Shown in pieces: positions 1 to 5,959 of a stretch of DNA of 8,411 nt (position 1 is its first letter; each line of letters opens with the position of its first letter). A program made the position numbers and the translations under genes. Where the stretch lies: positions 1 through 8,411 of the forward strand of contig CALBMG010000168.1 of assembly GCA_937896185.1 (NCBI GenBank). Direction: 5' to 3'. The notes beneath the pieces were generated by a model. That model saw only the letters and a list, made by a program, of their open reading frames with translations, was not told where the DNA came from and did no database searches. This stretch comes from an uncultured Microbacteriaceae bacterium. Lineage in GTDB: Bacteria; Actinomycetota; Actinomycetes; Actinomycetales; Microbacteriaceae.

Positions 1-178
1 CGGTGGCGCCAAGTGAGCCATACAAGCGGGCCTCAACCCGCGAAGTGGACGCCAATAAACCGGCCTCGCCAAGGCGGCGGGCAAACATGGCGGCAGCCTT
101 CATGGGGCCAACGGTGTGCGAACTGGATGGGCCAATGCCGATTGAGAAGAGGTCGAAGGCCGAGACGTACGCTGTCAC
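1..178 (-). CDS. sdaA: L-serine dehydratase (L-serine ammonia-lyase), N-terminal part
   Basis: The first 59 residues of an iron-sulfur L-serine dehydratase, which deaminates L-serine to pyruvate and ammonia in the cytoplasm; the rest lies beyond the left edge. The diagnostic stretch is visible at residues 9-25: [17 protein letters not shown], the signature of the beta domain of the bacterial single-chain enzyme, followed by an alanine-rich helix and a LYGSLGAT segment (residues 52-59) where the family has LFGSLAAT. The start is GTG at 178: an in-frame TGA lies immediately upstream (181-179), so no earlier start is possible, and the next in-frame ATG falls inside the conserved domain. A TACTCT box ends exactly seven bases before this GTG, suggesting a leaderless transcript. 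The gene diverges from the beta-CASP RNase gene. Identification is firm from the motif; only the N-terminal part can be judged. Confidence 0.93.
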   Translation of the reverse strand, partial: MTAYVSAFDLFSIGIGPSSSHTVGPMKAAAMFARRLGEAGLLASTSRVEARLYGSLGAT

Positions 179-184
179 TCACCC

Positions 185-190
185 AGAGTA
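185..190 (-). promoter_or_regulatory. -10 box of sdaA, leaderless spacing
   Basis: Read on the minus strand the hexamer is TACTCT (190 to 185), matching TAnnnT. Six bases separate it from the GTG at 178, so transcription would begin on the start codon. I see no convincing -35 hexamer 16-18 bp further upstream; an imperfect inverted repeat occupies that area instead. Confidence 0.6.
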
Positions 191-200
191 CGGCGAAATG

Positions 201-224
201 GTGCAAAATCACAGGTTTTCGCAC
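201..224. promoter_or_regulatory. Imperfect inverted repeat over the sdaA -35 region
   Basis: GTGCAAAA (201-208) faces TTTTCGCAC (216-224), an inverted repeat with one extra C in the right arm and a 7-bp centre. Relative to the predicted sdaA start at 178 it covers about -23 to -46, the -35 region, where no recognisable -35 hexamer exists. This placement suits a regulator binding site for sdaA, but the repeat is short and the function is inferred. Confidence 0.3.
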
Positions 225-242
225 AAACGAGCGGCATGGGTT

Positions 243-277
243 GCCACGGCCAATTCTCGGCTTAGTGCACCCGTGGC
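243..277. repeat. 7-bp perfect inverted repeat upstream of the RNase promoter
   Basis: GCCACGG (243-249) is perfectly complemented by CCGTGGC (271-277) across a 21-bp centre. It lies just upstream of the predicted -10 box at 291-296, at about -26 to -60 relative to the predicted start at 303. It may be an operator or a chance repeat in GC-rich DNA. With the repeat at 201-224 it accounts for most of the structure visible in the divergent spacer 179-302, which contains no gene. Confidence 0.25.
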
Positions 278-290
278 TGCCGCACAAAGT

Positions 291-296
291 TAGACT
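291..296 (+). promoter_or_regulatory. -10 box of the beta-CASP RNase gene, leaderless spacing
   Basis: TAGACT at 291-296, with six bases before the ATG at 303. No good -35 hexamer is seen near 267-273. The region just before the ATG lacks a purine-rich ribosome binding site, which supports a leaderless transcript. Confidence 0.65.
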
Positions 297-302
297 CACG
301 AT

Positions 303-1709
303 ATGACCCACTCGGACAGCACAGCACCCACCATTCGCTTCCTCGGAGCAGCCGGCACGGTGACAGGTTCGCGATTTTTGTTGGAAAGTGGCGACACCAA
401 AGTCATGGTGGATTGTGGTCTGTTCCAGGGCTTGAAGGAACTGCGTCTGAAGAACTGGAACCCCCTGCCCGTTGACGTGTCAGAGATTGACGCGGTCATT
501 CTTACCCATGCGCATCTCGACCACTGCGGGTATCTGCCCCGGTTGGTCAAAGACGGTTTCCGCGGTCGAATCCACCTCACCGAGTTCACCGGCAAGCTGG
601 CGGACGTGATCCTGCGGGACTCGGCTCGAATTCAGGTCGAGGATGCGGCGTATGCGGCGAAGAAGAAGTTCTCAAAGCATGATCCGCCCGTGGCGCTGTA
701 CAACGAAGAGGATGCGCAACGTGCGGTGAAGGCGTTCACCCCGCACCCGTTCGGCGAGCGTGTTCAGGTTGCCCCCGACACTTTTGTGACGTTCCACCCG
801 TCGGGGCACATTCTGGGTGCGGCGTTCCTCGAGGTCGAATTCTGCGGCAAACGTCTGTTGTTCACGGGGGACATGGGGCGCGACAACCACCCATTGCTGG
901 TGGCGCCCGATGCAATCCCTGCCGGCCACTTTGATGCCATCATCACGGAATCCACCTATGGCGACCGGGAACACGAGACACCGACGACCGATTTCCGGGA
1001 CGAAATTAACACAACGTTAGACCGCGGTGGTTCGGTGCTGATTCCGGCTTTCGCTGTGGACCGCACCGAGGTGATCCTCATCGCACTGCGGGAACTCGTC
1101 GAGTCCGGTCAAATCCGTCGGGTCCCGATATATGCTGACTCGCCCATGGCGTTGACGGCGCTCGATTTTTATCGTGACGCCATTACGCGGCATTCGCCCG
1201 AAATTCGTGACGATGTTGCCAACGAGTGGGAGGGTCGAGACCCGTTTGACCCCGGTACGTTGACCGAACTGCGAACGGTGGACGAGTCTAAAACCATCAA
1301 TAACCCCACCGATGCGTCGATCATTATTTCGGCGTCGGGCATGGCCACCGGTGGACGTGTGGTGCATCACTTGCGTCAGATGGTCACCAACCCGCGCCAC
1401 ACGATCATGTTGGTTGGATACCAGGCGATGGGTACCCGCGGGCGAACGCTCGTGGACGGTGCCGAATTTATCAAGATGCATGGCGAAGAAGTACCGGTCA
1501 AGGCTCACATCACCCAAGTCCAGTCGTTCTCTGTTCACGCCGACGGACCGGGCCTCATCGAGTGGTTGCGCACCGCATCCGAAGCCCCGGGCAGGGTTTT
1601 TGTCGTCCACGGCGAGGCCGGAGCCGCCGACGTGTTCAGTGACATGATTCATTCCCAACTGCAGTGGACGAGCATGGTTCCCCATGACGGGCAAGTTGTC
1701 GAACTGTAG
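303..1709 (+). CDS. Metallo-beta-lactamase/beta-CASP family RNase (Ysh1/CPSF73-like)
   Basis: A 468-residue cytoplasmic protein of the MBL-fold beta-CASP nuclease family (bacterial relatives of the mRNA 3'-processing nuclease CPSF73/Ysh1), expected to cleave RNA with two zinc ions. The MBL core is complete: HAHLDH at residues 69-74 (motif 2), H169 in SGHILGA (motif 3) and D190 in FTGDMGRD (motif 4). The beta-CASP insert follows: TESTYGD around E216 (motif A), a PAFAVDRTEVI segment at 248-258, SASGMATGGRVVHHL at 343-357 with the motif B histidine, and FSVHADG at 409-415 with H412 (motif C). No KH or extra C-terminal RNA-binding domain is present, so it is shorter than RNase J and belongs to the stand-alone bacterial type. 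Every expected catalytic residue is there. The start is the ATG placed by the -10 spacing. The 26-bp gap to the next gene contains that gene's own promoter. Confidence 0.93.
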   Translation: MTHSDSTAPTIRFLGAAGTVTGSRFLLESGDTKVMVDCGLFQGLKELRLKNWNPLPVDVSEIDAVILTHAHLDHCGYLPRLVKDGFRGRIHLTEFTGKLADVILRDSARIQVEDAAYAAKKKFSKHDPPVALYNEEDAQRAVKAFTPHPFGERVQVAPDTFVTFHPSGHILGAAFLEVEFCGKRLLFTGDMGRDNHPLLVAPDAIPAGHFDAIITESTYGDREHETPTTDFRDEINTTLDRGGSVLIPAFAVDRTEVILIALRELVESGQIRRVPIYADSPMALTALDFYRDAITRHSPEIRDDVANEWEGRDPFDPGTLTELRTVDESKTINNPTDASIIISASGMATGGRVVHHLRQMVTNPRHTIMLVGYQAMGTRGRTLVDGAEFIKMHGEEVPVKAHITQVQSFSVHADGPGLIEWLRTASEAPGRVFVVHGEAGAADVFSDMIHSQLQWTSMVPHDGQVVEL

Positions 1710-1723
1710 GGCCTCAGGTGAAT

Positions 1724-1729
1724 TAGCCT
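1724..1729 (+). promoter_or_regulatory. -10 box of the GH32 gene, leaderless spacing
   Basis: TAGCCT at 1724-1729, six bases before the GTG at 1736, inside the 26-bp gap after the RNase stop codon. The sequence between box and start (GAAACG) is not a good ribosome binding site. The upstream -35 area would lie around the end of the RNase coding sequence and shows no clear consensus. Confidence 0.6.
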
Positions 1730-1735
1730 GAAACG

Positions 1736-2968
1736 GTGAACACTCGTCCTCTTCTGCATTTCACCGCTGACTCCGGTTGGATTAATGATCCGCACGGGCT
1801 GACTTTCCACAACGGCGAATATCACCTGTTCTTTCAGTACGTGCCAGGGGCCGCAGTGTGGGCGCCGGGTTGCCACTGGGGTCACGCCGTGTCGACGAAT
1901 CTGTTCGATTGGCAGGAACGTTCGGTGGCGTTGGCGCCCGGCGATGGCGATGACGGAATCTGGACGGGATGTCTGGTGAACGACCCCACCGGTGTCCGGA
2001 TTTTTTACACATCGACCGTGTTGCCCGAATTGGGGCACGGCAGAATTCGTGTGGCGACCCCCGTCGACGTCACCTGGGACGAGTGGGTCAAGGGCGATAT
2101 CGTCATCGACTTTCCCGAGCTGCCGGGACTGCATTCCTTCCGCGACCCCGTCGTGTTCCGTGACAGTGATGTGTGGCGCATGACCGTGGGTGCTGGTTTC
2201 GAGGGCGGAGTCGCGGCGGCGCTCGCCTATTCATCACCCGATCTGCACAGTTGGACGTATGACGGAATCATGTCGCAGCGTTCCACCACCGAGACGGATG
2301 GTGTGTGGACTGGTTCGATGTGGGAATGCCCCCAGTTGTTCGACGCTGCAGGCCGCACCTCGATGGTGTTGTCCGTGTGGGAGGACAACAACCTCTATTA
2401 CACGGCGACTGCGACGGGGGATCGTGTCGGTTCGCAGCTGACTGACCTGACATGGTCGCAGCTGTCCTTCGGATCATCGATGTATGCACCGAGCGTTTTC
2501 ACCGACAAAGCTGGTCGCACTTGTTTGGTGTTCTGGTTGCGCGATGTTGCTGACGCTGAGGCCGGTTGGGCCGGCGCCCACAGCGTGCCCTATGAACTGG
2601 GTGTCGAGGGCGGTCGTGTGGTTGCGGTCCCTCATCGTGACCTGTATTCGAGGCACCGTGAATGGACCGGTTCGGCCGTGGCGTGGGATGCGGACTGGCG
2701 CACTCTGGGTGCCGGCTCTCTGTCCGTGATTGCCGAGGGCGCTACGTTGGCGGAAATTGCGGTGAGTGCGGAGCAGGTTGTGGTGACATCCGGCGAGACC
2801 GTCGTATCACTTCCGTTTGTGGGCGGTGCCGTGCGAGTGATTGTCGACGCCCGTGTGATCGAGGTGGAGACCGATGGGCGGGTCGCTGCGGTCGTGCTTC
2901 CTGCCTCGGCATACCCGTCCTATCCGGTAGTGACTTCGGGCAAGTTCGACATTTCCGAGATATCCTAA
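1736..2968 (+). CDS. Glycoside hydrolase family 32 beta-fructosidase (sucrase/invertase type)
   Basis: A 410-residue GH32 enzyme that hydrolyses terminal beta-fructosyl bonds in sucrose, sucrose 6-phosphate or short fructans. Catalytic residues are visible: WINDPHG at 15-21 with nucleophile D18, FRDP at 135-138 with the transition-state stabiliser D137, and WECPQLF at 196-202 with acid/base E197. Other family landmarks are HLFFQY (30-35), HWGHAVS (47-53), YAPSVF (250-255, where many relatives have YASQSF) and a FWLRD strand (266-270). The five-bladed propeller fills roughly residues 10-300; the C-terminal beta-sandwich is short, making the protein shorter than typical bacterial sucrases. There is no signal peptide, so it should act on sugar already imported. 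No transporter, fructokinase or sugar-responsive regulator lies nearby, so the exact substrate is unresolved. The start is GTG 1736, supported by the -10 spacing and by the conserved domain beginning almost immediately. Confidence 0.93.
   Translation: MNTRPLLHFTADSGWINDPHGLTFHNGEYHLFFQYVPGAAVWAPGCHWGHAVSTNLFDWQERSVALAPGDGDDGIWTGCLVNDPTGVRIFYTSTVLPELGHGRIRVATPVDVTWDEWVKGDIVIDFPELPGLHSFRDPVVFRDSDVWRMTVGAGFEGGVAAALAYSSPDLHSWTYDGIMSQRSTTETDGVWTGSMWECPQLFDAAGRTSMVLSVWEDNNLYYTATATGDRVGSQLTDLTWSQLSFGSSMYAPSVFTDKAGRTCLVFWLRDVADAEAGWAGAHSVPYELGVEGGRVVAVPHRDLYSRHREWTGSAVAWDADWRTLGAGSLSVIAEGATLAEIAVSAEQVVVTSGETVVSLPFVGGAVRVIVDARVIEVETDGRVAAVVLPASAYPSYPVVTSGKFDISEIS
2961..2966 (+). promoter_or_regulatory. 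Possible -10 box for the small membrane peptide gene
   Basis: TATCCT at 2961-2966 overlaps the last codons and first stop-codon base of the GH32 gene. It fits TAnnnT and would start transcription near 2973, giving a leader of about 27 nt before the GTG at 3000. It does not have the leaderless spacing seen elsewhere in the window. No -35 was verified. Confidence 0.35.
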
Positions 2969-2999
2969 AGTTAATTCAGCCGATGCCCGAGAGGATGCC

Positions 3000-3110
3000 G
3001 TGAAAAGACGAACAATTCCTGTGTGGCAGGTGCTCCTGTTGGGTCCACTGGGCGCGATGCTGTTTCTCACGCTGGGAAGTCTCGCGCTGGTCACCGACGC
3101 AACCCAGTGA
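3000..3110 (+). CDS. Small single-span membrane peptide (36 aa), function unknown
   Basis: A 36-residue reading frame that fills most of the gap between the GH32 and lipoprotein genes. It begins VKRRTIPVWQ (GTG read as Met), giving a positive N-terminus at residues 2-4, followed by one hydrophobic helix at about residues 9-31 and a short polar tail ending DATQ. This is the pattern of a small inner-membrane peptide with the basic end in the cytoplasm. The GTG is preceded by AGAGG (2990-2994) five bases upstream, the clearest Shine-Dalgarno-like site in the window. The start also overlaps the stop of a six-codon frame beginning at ATG 2983 (GTGA overlap), which could couple translation. The stop at 3108-3110 directly abuts the -10 box of the lipoprotein gene. 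I do not recognise a family; the case rests on hydropathy, ribosome binding site and fit to the gap. Confidence 0.6.
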   Translation: MKRRTIPVWQVLLLGPLGAMLFLTLGSLALVTDATQ

Positions 3111-3116
3111 GATACT
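3088..3116 (+). promoter_or_regulatory. Promoter of the lipoprotein gene (TGGTCA, 17 bp, GATACT)
   Basis: TGGTCA (3088-3093) matches four of six bases of TTGACA and is 17 bp from GATACT (3111-3116), which keeps the important second-position A and last T of the -10 box. Six bases then precede the ATG at 3123, the same leaderless spacing as the other promoters here. This is the only one of the set with a fair -35. The -35 lies inside the small-peptide gene and the -10 immediately after its stop. Confidence 0.55.
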
Positions 3117-3122
3117 CAGAGC

Positions 3123-3965
3123 ATGAATACTCGTCGAGTTCGAGGAATTGCTTCTCTGATTGCCGTCACCGCTGTCATCGCACTGACCGGTTGCACGCCA
3201 ACCCCGTCGCCGACAACACCGACCCCCACACCAACCCAGTCGACACCAGCACCGCAGGAATACCCTGTAGAGGTTTTCTGGACTAGCAGCCAGCCCACAG
3301 ATATCCGACTGGCGTCAGAGGTGGTCACCGTTGCGACGGATCAGTCACCACTCGTTGCGGCGTTGTCCGGGATTCTGGACGGAACACTCACGCCCACGGA
3401 TCCTGACTATGTGAACCTGTGGGGTTCGGGTTCACGACTGAACAACCTCGTCTTTGAGGACACCATAGCGACATTGGATATCTCGGTCGGCAACATCAAC
3501 GTGGGTGCCATGTCGGAATTCGGTGCACTGCAACAGCTGATGTTCACCGTCACCGCAGCGGAACCTTCCGTCACGGGTTTCCGATTCACCATCGATGGCG
3601 AAACGGTTGAAACGTTGGCTGGCCATGTCGACCTCACATCGATTGTGACCATTGGTGATCCCAACGAATCCTTGATGGCTGTGCAGATTGTGTCCCCTCT
3701 CGAAAACGATGTCACCGCCAGCCCCGTTACTGTCACCGGTCAGGCGTGTGTGTTCGAAGCCACTGTTGCGTGGGAATTGCGCCGCGACGGTGACACCATC
3801 GATTCGGGTTCCACCATGGCCGCCGAGGCGTGTCCCACCCGATCTGCGTGGACTCTGGAATTGGGCGAACTGCAGACGGGCACGTACACGATCGTGGTTC
3901 GCGAAATGTCCGCGAAGGACGGCTCGGTGGTGACCGAGGACACGCGGACATTTGCTGTCCAATAG
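3123..3965 (+). CDS. Lipoprotein with GerMN and Gmad2 domains
   Basis: A 280-residue secreted lipoprotein. A basic N-terminus and hydrophobic stretch lead to the lipobox LTGC at 21-24, so C24 should be lipidated and anchor the protein on the outer face of the membrane. A Pro/Thr-rich linker (about 25-47) follows, then a GerMN domain (about 48-172, including SPLVAALSGILDG at 75-87 and the FTIDGETVETLAGH region at 155-168), and a Gmad2 immunoglobulin-like domain (about 186-279, including QIVSPLENDVTASPVTVTGQ starting at 188, and REMSAKDGSVVTEDTRTF at 260-277). The names come from Bacillus spore germination proteins, but this pairing occurs in non-sporulating bacteria, where the role is unknown; an envelope-associated function is inferred. 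It has its own promoter, and its TAG stop codon forms the start of the next gene's -10 box. The two cysteines in the Gmad2 domain (C209, C237) could form a disulfide. Confidence 0.85.
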   Translation: MNTRRVRGIASLIAVTAVIALTGCTPTPSPTTPTPTPTQSTPAPQEYPVEVFWTSSQPTDIRLASEVVTVATDQSPLVAALSGILDGTLTPTDPDYVNLWGSGSRLNNLVFEDTIATLDISVGNINVGAMSEFGALQQLMFTVTAAEPSVTGFRFTIDGETVETLAGHVDLTSIVTIGDPNESLMAVQIVSPLENDVTASPVTVTGQACVFEATVAWELRRDGDTIDSGSTMAAEACPTRSAWTLELGELQTGTYTIVVREMSAKDGSVVTEDTRTFAVQ

Positions 3966-3968
3966 TCT
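3963..3968 (+). promoter_or_regulatory. -10 box of the CotH gene, built from a stop codon
   Basis: TAGTCT at 3963-3968, six bases before the ATG at 3975. Its first three bases are the TAG stop codon of the lipoprotein gene. The nine bases between the genes contain no Shine-Dalgarno sequence, which supports a leaderless start. No clear -35 was found around 3940-3946. Confidence 0.6.
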
Positions 3969-3974
3969 GAACTA

Positions 3975-5444
3975 ATGCGTTCCGACCGACGTTTTCCGGG
4001 TTTTGCCGTCGCACTGCTTGCCGTGGTGTTGTGCGCCAACATCACTGTCCCGCCGACTCCCGCTTATGCGGTTCAGTCCTATGTCGAAGGCACAGACCCC
4101 GCGGCGCCGTTATTTGACCCCACCGATGTTGTCGACATCGACCTGGAAATGCCGGATTCTTCGCTGGCCTTGCTCACCCAAGAAATGTGTAATGGCGGGG
4201 AATACCAGCCGGGAACCCTGACAGTTCGAACCGAGACCGCAACGTATGGTCCGTTGACTGTCGGCATCCGGCTGAAGGGGTGCTGGGGATCGTTCCGCAC
4301 CCTCGACGCCAAGGCTGGGTGGAAAATCAAGGTCAACTATGTCAGCGGCCAAACGCTGCTGGGGTTGAAAAAACTCACGCTGAACAACATGGTGCAGGAC
4401 GGCTCGATGATCCACGAGGCGCTGGGCTATCGGGTGTTCCGAGCCATGGGTGTCGCTGCGCCACGGGTCGGTTATGCGAACGTCAGTTTTAACGGTGCAG
4501 AATACGGGCTGTACGCGAATATCGAAACCCTCGACAAGGTTGCACTTCCGCGTTGGTACGGAGCCGGACAGACGACACACCTGTACGAGGGTTCGTATTG
4601 GACCGACGCCATCACGGACCATGTTGCCAACTTTGAAATAGATGAAGGCACGGACGACAGGTCCGACCTGCAGGCACTGGCCAACGCCAACGCTCTCAAC
4701 GGCACGGCTTGGTGGAATGCGATCCGTGTTCGCGCCGACATGAACCAGATGACGTCGATGTGGGCCACCGAAATGTATATCGGTCATTGGGATGGTTATG
4801 CCGACCACGTCTGGAATAACTATTACCTGCACTCGACACCCGCGGGAAAATTCACCATGCTGCCGTGGGGGTTGGACCAAACTTTCAACGACCCGCTGTC
4901 GTTCGATTCTCGAGCCGATAACGGTGTGATGTTCCGCAAATGCATGAGCGTGCCCGCATGTAAGTCGCTGTATGCCACAAACCTGTTGCGCCTCAGGGGG
5001 ACGATTTCGCAGCTGAAGTTGTCCGAGATGGCGTCGGCGGTATCCACGGCGATTAACCCGTTCATGGATGTTGACCCTCGCAAGGAAACTGACCCGATGT
5101 CGGCACGGTATTACCAGGACACGGCGGTCGGTTTTGTGCGGGGTCGAATCACTGACCTGAATGACTGGATTTCGGACAACAAGCCCGAACTCGTGGTGCC
5201 ATCGAGCCGGGTTGTGGGTAACAGGTCGACCGTGTCATGGCCTCAAGCGGCGTCACACGGAATCACCGTGGATCACTATCAGGTGGCAATCCGTCAGTCG
5301 GGAAAATGGCGTTATGTTTCCACCGCGGCGTTGAGCCTTGTCGTCACACAGCCTGCAGGTTCCACCGTCGTGTACAAGGTTCGCCCCCACACGGCCCTGG
5401 GATATGGACCTTGGTCGGTGGGCACAACCACGATTCGACGCTAG
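3975..5444 (+). CDS. Secreted CotH kinase-family protein with C-terminal fibronectin-like domain
   Basis: A 489-residue exported protein of the CotH family, whose Bacillus subtilis founder is an atypical protein kinase that phosphorylates spore coat proteins. A signal peptide is evident: basic N-terminus, hydrophobic core at about 9-22 and an AYA cleavage motif at 30-32. CotH landmarks follow in order: LKGCWGSFRTLDAKAGWKI (100-118), LKKLTLNNMVQDGSMIHEAL (131-150), APRVGYANVSFNGAEYGLYA (162-181), HWDGYADHVWNNYYLH (271-286) and MLPWGLDQTFND (295-306), where D301 is the likely metal-binding aspartate. Cysteine pairs C72/C103 and C323/C329 fit an extracellular protein. Residues about 405-489 form a beta-rich fibronectin type III-like module (VDHYQVAIRQSGKWRYV near 432). 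The substrate is unknown; the adjacent lipoprotein is a possible functional neighbour. The gene ends on a CTAG shared with the opposing gene. Confidence 0.87.
   Translation: MRSDRRFPGFAVALLAVVLCANITVPPTPAYAVQSYVEGTDPAAPLFDPTDVVDIDLEMPDSSLALLTQEMCNGGEYQPGTLTVRTETATYGPLTVGIRLKGCWGSFRTLDAKAGWKIKVNYVSGQTLLGLKKLTLNNMVQDGSMIHEALGYRVFRAMGVAAPRVGYANVSFNGAEYGLYANIETLDKVALPRWYGAGQTTHLYEGSYWTDAITDHVANFEIDEGTDDRSDLQALANANALNGTAWWNAIRVRADMNQMTSMWATEMYIGHWDGYADHVWNNYYLHSTPAGKFTMLPWGLDQTFNDPLSFDSRADNGVMFRKCMSVPACKSLYATNLLRLRGTISQLKLSEMASAVSTAINPFMDVDPRKETDPMSARYYQDTAVGFVRGRITDLNDWISDNKPELVVPSSRVVGNRSTVSWPQAASHGITVDHYQVAIRQSGKWRYVSTAALSLVVTQPAGSTVVYKVRPHTALGYGPWSVGTTTIRR
5441..5444. other. CTAG shared by two convergent stop codons
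   Basis: The palindrome CTAG supplies the TAG stop of the CotH gene on the plus strand (5442-5444) and the TAG stop of the membrane protein gene on the minus strand (5443-5441). The two coding regions therefore overlap tail to tail by four bases, and there is no intergenic room for a conventional terminator. Confidence 0.9.
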
Positions 5445-5959
5445 GGACGGCGGCCCGTGATTTCGGGCCCGCGACGTTGACGCACCCATGTTCCGCTACG
5501 CCGGATCACGCGTCGGGCCAGCAGCAGTGCCGCACCGCCGCCGATCATGCCGAACGCTACCGTTGCACCGAATCCCATGATTCCGAACAGTACGTCGACG
5601 TGGGGCGACACAATGAGGACCCCCGTGGGCGAAATGCTGGTGAAGCCCCGGGCGGCACCAGCCGCAACCCACAACGCTGCTGTGACGAAACCGGCGGCGA
5701 CGGACTTGTGAAATATCGCCGGAAGTCGGGGTGATGTCACGTAGGGGAATGCGGCTATCAACAGGCTGGATGACAGGACCGCGGCGACGGACAGCACGCT
5801 GCTCGGTGTGGGTGATGCCAGGGCTTGGGCCACAAAACTGTCGGGTTCCGATCCCAGTGGCACTAACACCAGAACTACTGCTGGAATGCTGAGAACCACT
5901 GCGGCGGCGACGTGCAAGAGTTCGATACTCCGACCTGCGGAAATCTGGGAATCTGTCAC
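5441..5959 (-). CDS. Four-helix integral membrane protein, function unknown
   Basis: A 172-residue hydrophobic protein with four predicted membrane segments at about residues 15-34, 54-75, 85-103 and 120-148, and an arginine-rich cytoplasmic tail (149-171) containing ARRVIRRSGTWVRQRRG. The glycine-rich final segment (FGIMGFGATVAFGMIGGG, 125-142) resembles packing helices of small channel or carrier subunits, but I recognise no family. The GTG start at 5959 overlaps the TGA stop of the upstream PLP enzyme gene as GTGA, so translation is probably coupled and the pair forms one operon. It lacks its own TAnnnT box at the leaderless position, which fits expression from the upstream promoter. Pairing with the PLP enzyme makes a role in handling its substrate or product conceivable, but this is inference only. 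Confidence 0.8.
   Translation of the reverse strand: MTDSQISAGRSIELLHVAAAVVLSIPAVVLVLVPLGSEPDSFVAQALASPTPSSVLSVAAVLSSSLLIAAFPYVTSPRLPAIFHKSVAAGFVTAALWVAAGAARGFTSISPTGVLIVSPHVDVLFGIMGFGATVAFGMIGGGAALLLARRVIRRSGTWVRQRRGPEITGRRP
5452..5469 (+). terminator. Possible GC-rich hairpin just after the CotH stop
   Basis: GGCCCG (5452-5457) and CGGGCC (5464-5469) form a six-base-pair GC-only stem with a six-base TGATTT loop, seven bases after the CotH stop codon. It could slow or end CotH transcription. No T-tract follows, and it lies inside the C-terminal coding part of the opposing membrane protein gene, so the hairpin may be incidental. Confidence 0.3.

Noticed and set aside
3..293. Open frames on the plus strand across the left end, and one on the minus strand at 33-311
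   Set aside because: They are shadows of the serine dehydratase frame, whose conserved GPSSSHT motif is read on the minus strand and ends the argument for this region; the translated shadows show no domain pattern.
1017..1694. 225-codon open frame antisense to the RNase gene
   Set aside because: It lies wholly opposite conserved beta-CASP motifs, its translation is rich in Arg, His and Gly with no recognisable domain, and long antisense frames are expected in GC-rich DNA.
3199..3263. Low-complexity CCNACN-rich stretch considered as a tandem repeat or CRISPR-like element
   Set aside because: It encodes the Pro/Thr linker after the lipobox of the lipoprotein; the repetition follows from codon use and has no regular repeat-spacer structure.
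4110..4880. 256-codon open frame antisense to the CotH gene
   Set aside because: The sense strand carries a full signal peptide and CotH motifs; the antisense product shows no coherent domain and no leaderless box or ribosome binding site was seen at its start.
3123..5444. Reading the GerMN and CotH proteins as evidence of sporulation
   Set aside because: Both families are widespread in bacteria that do not form spores, and no other sporulation gene is visible in the window.
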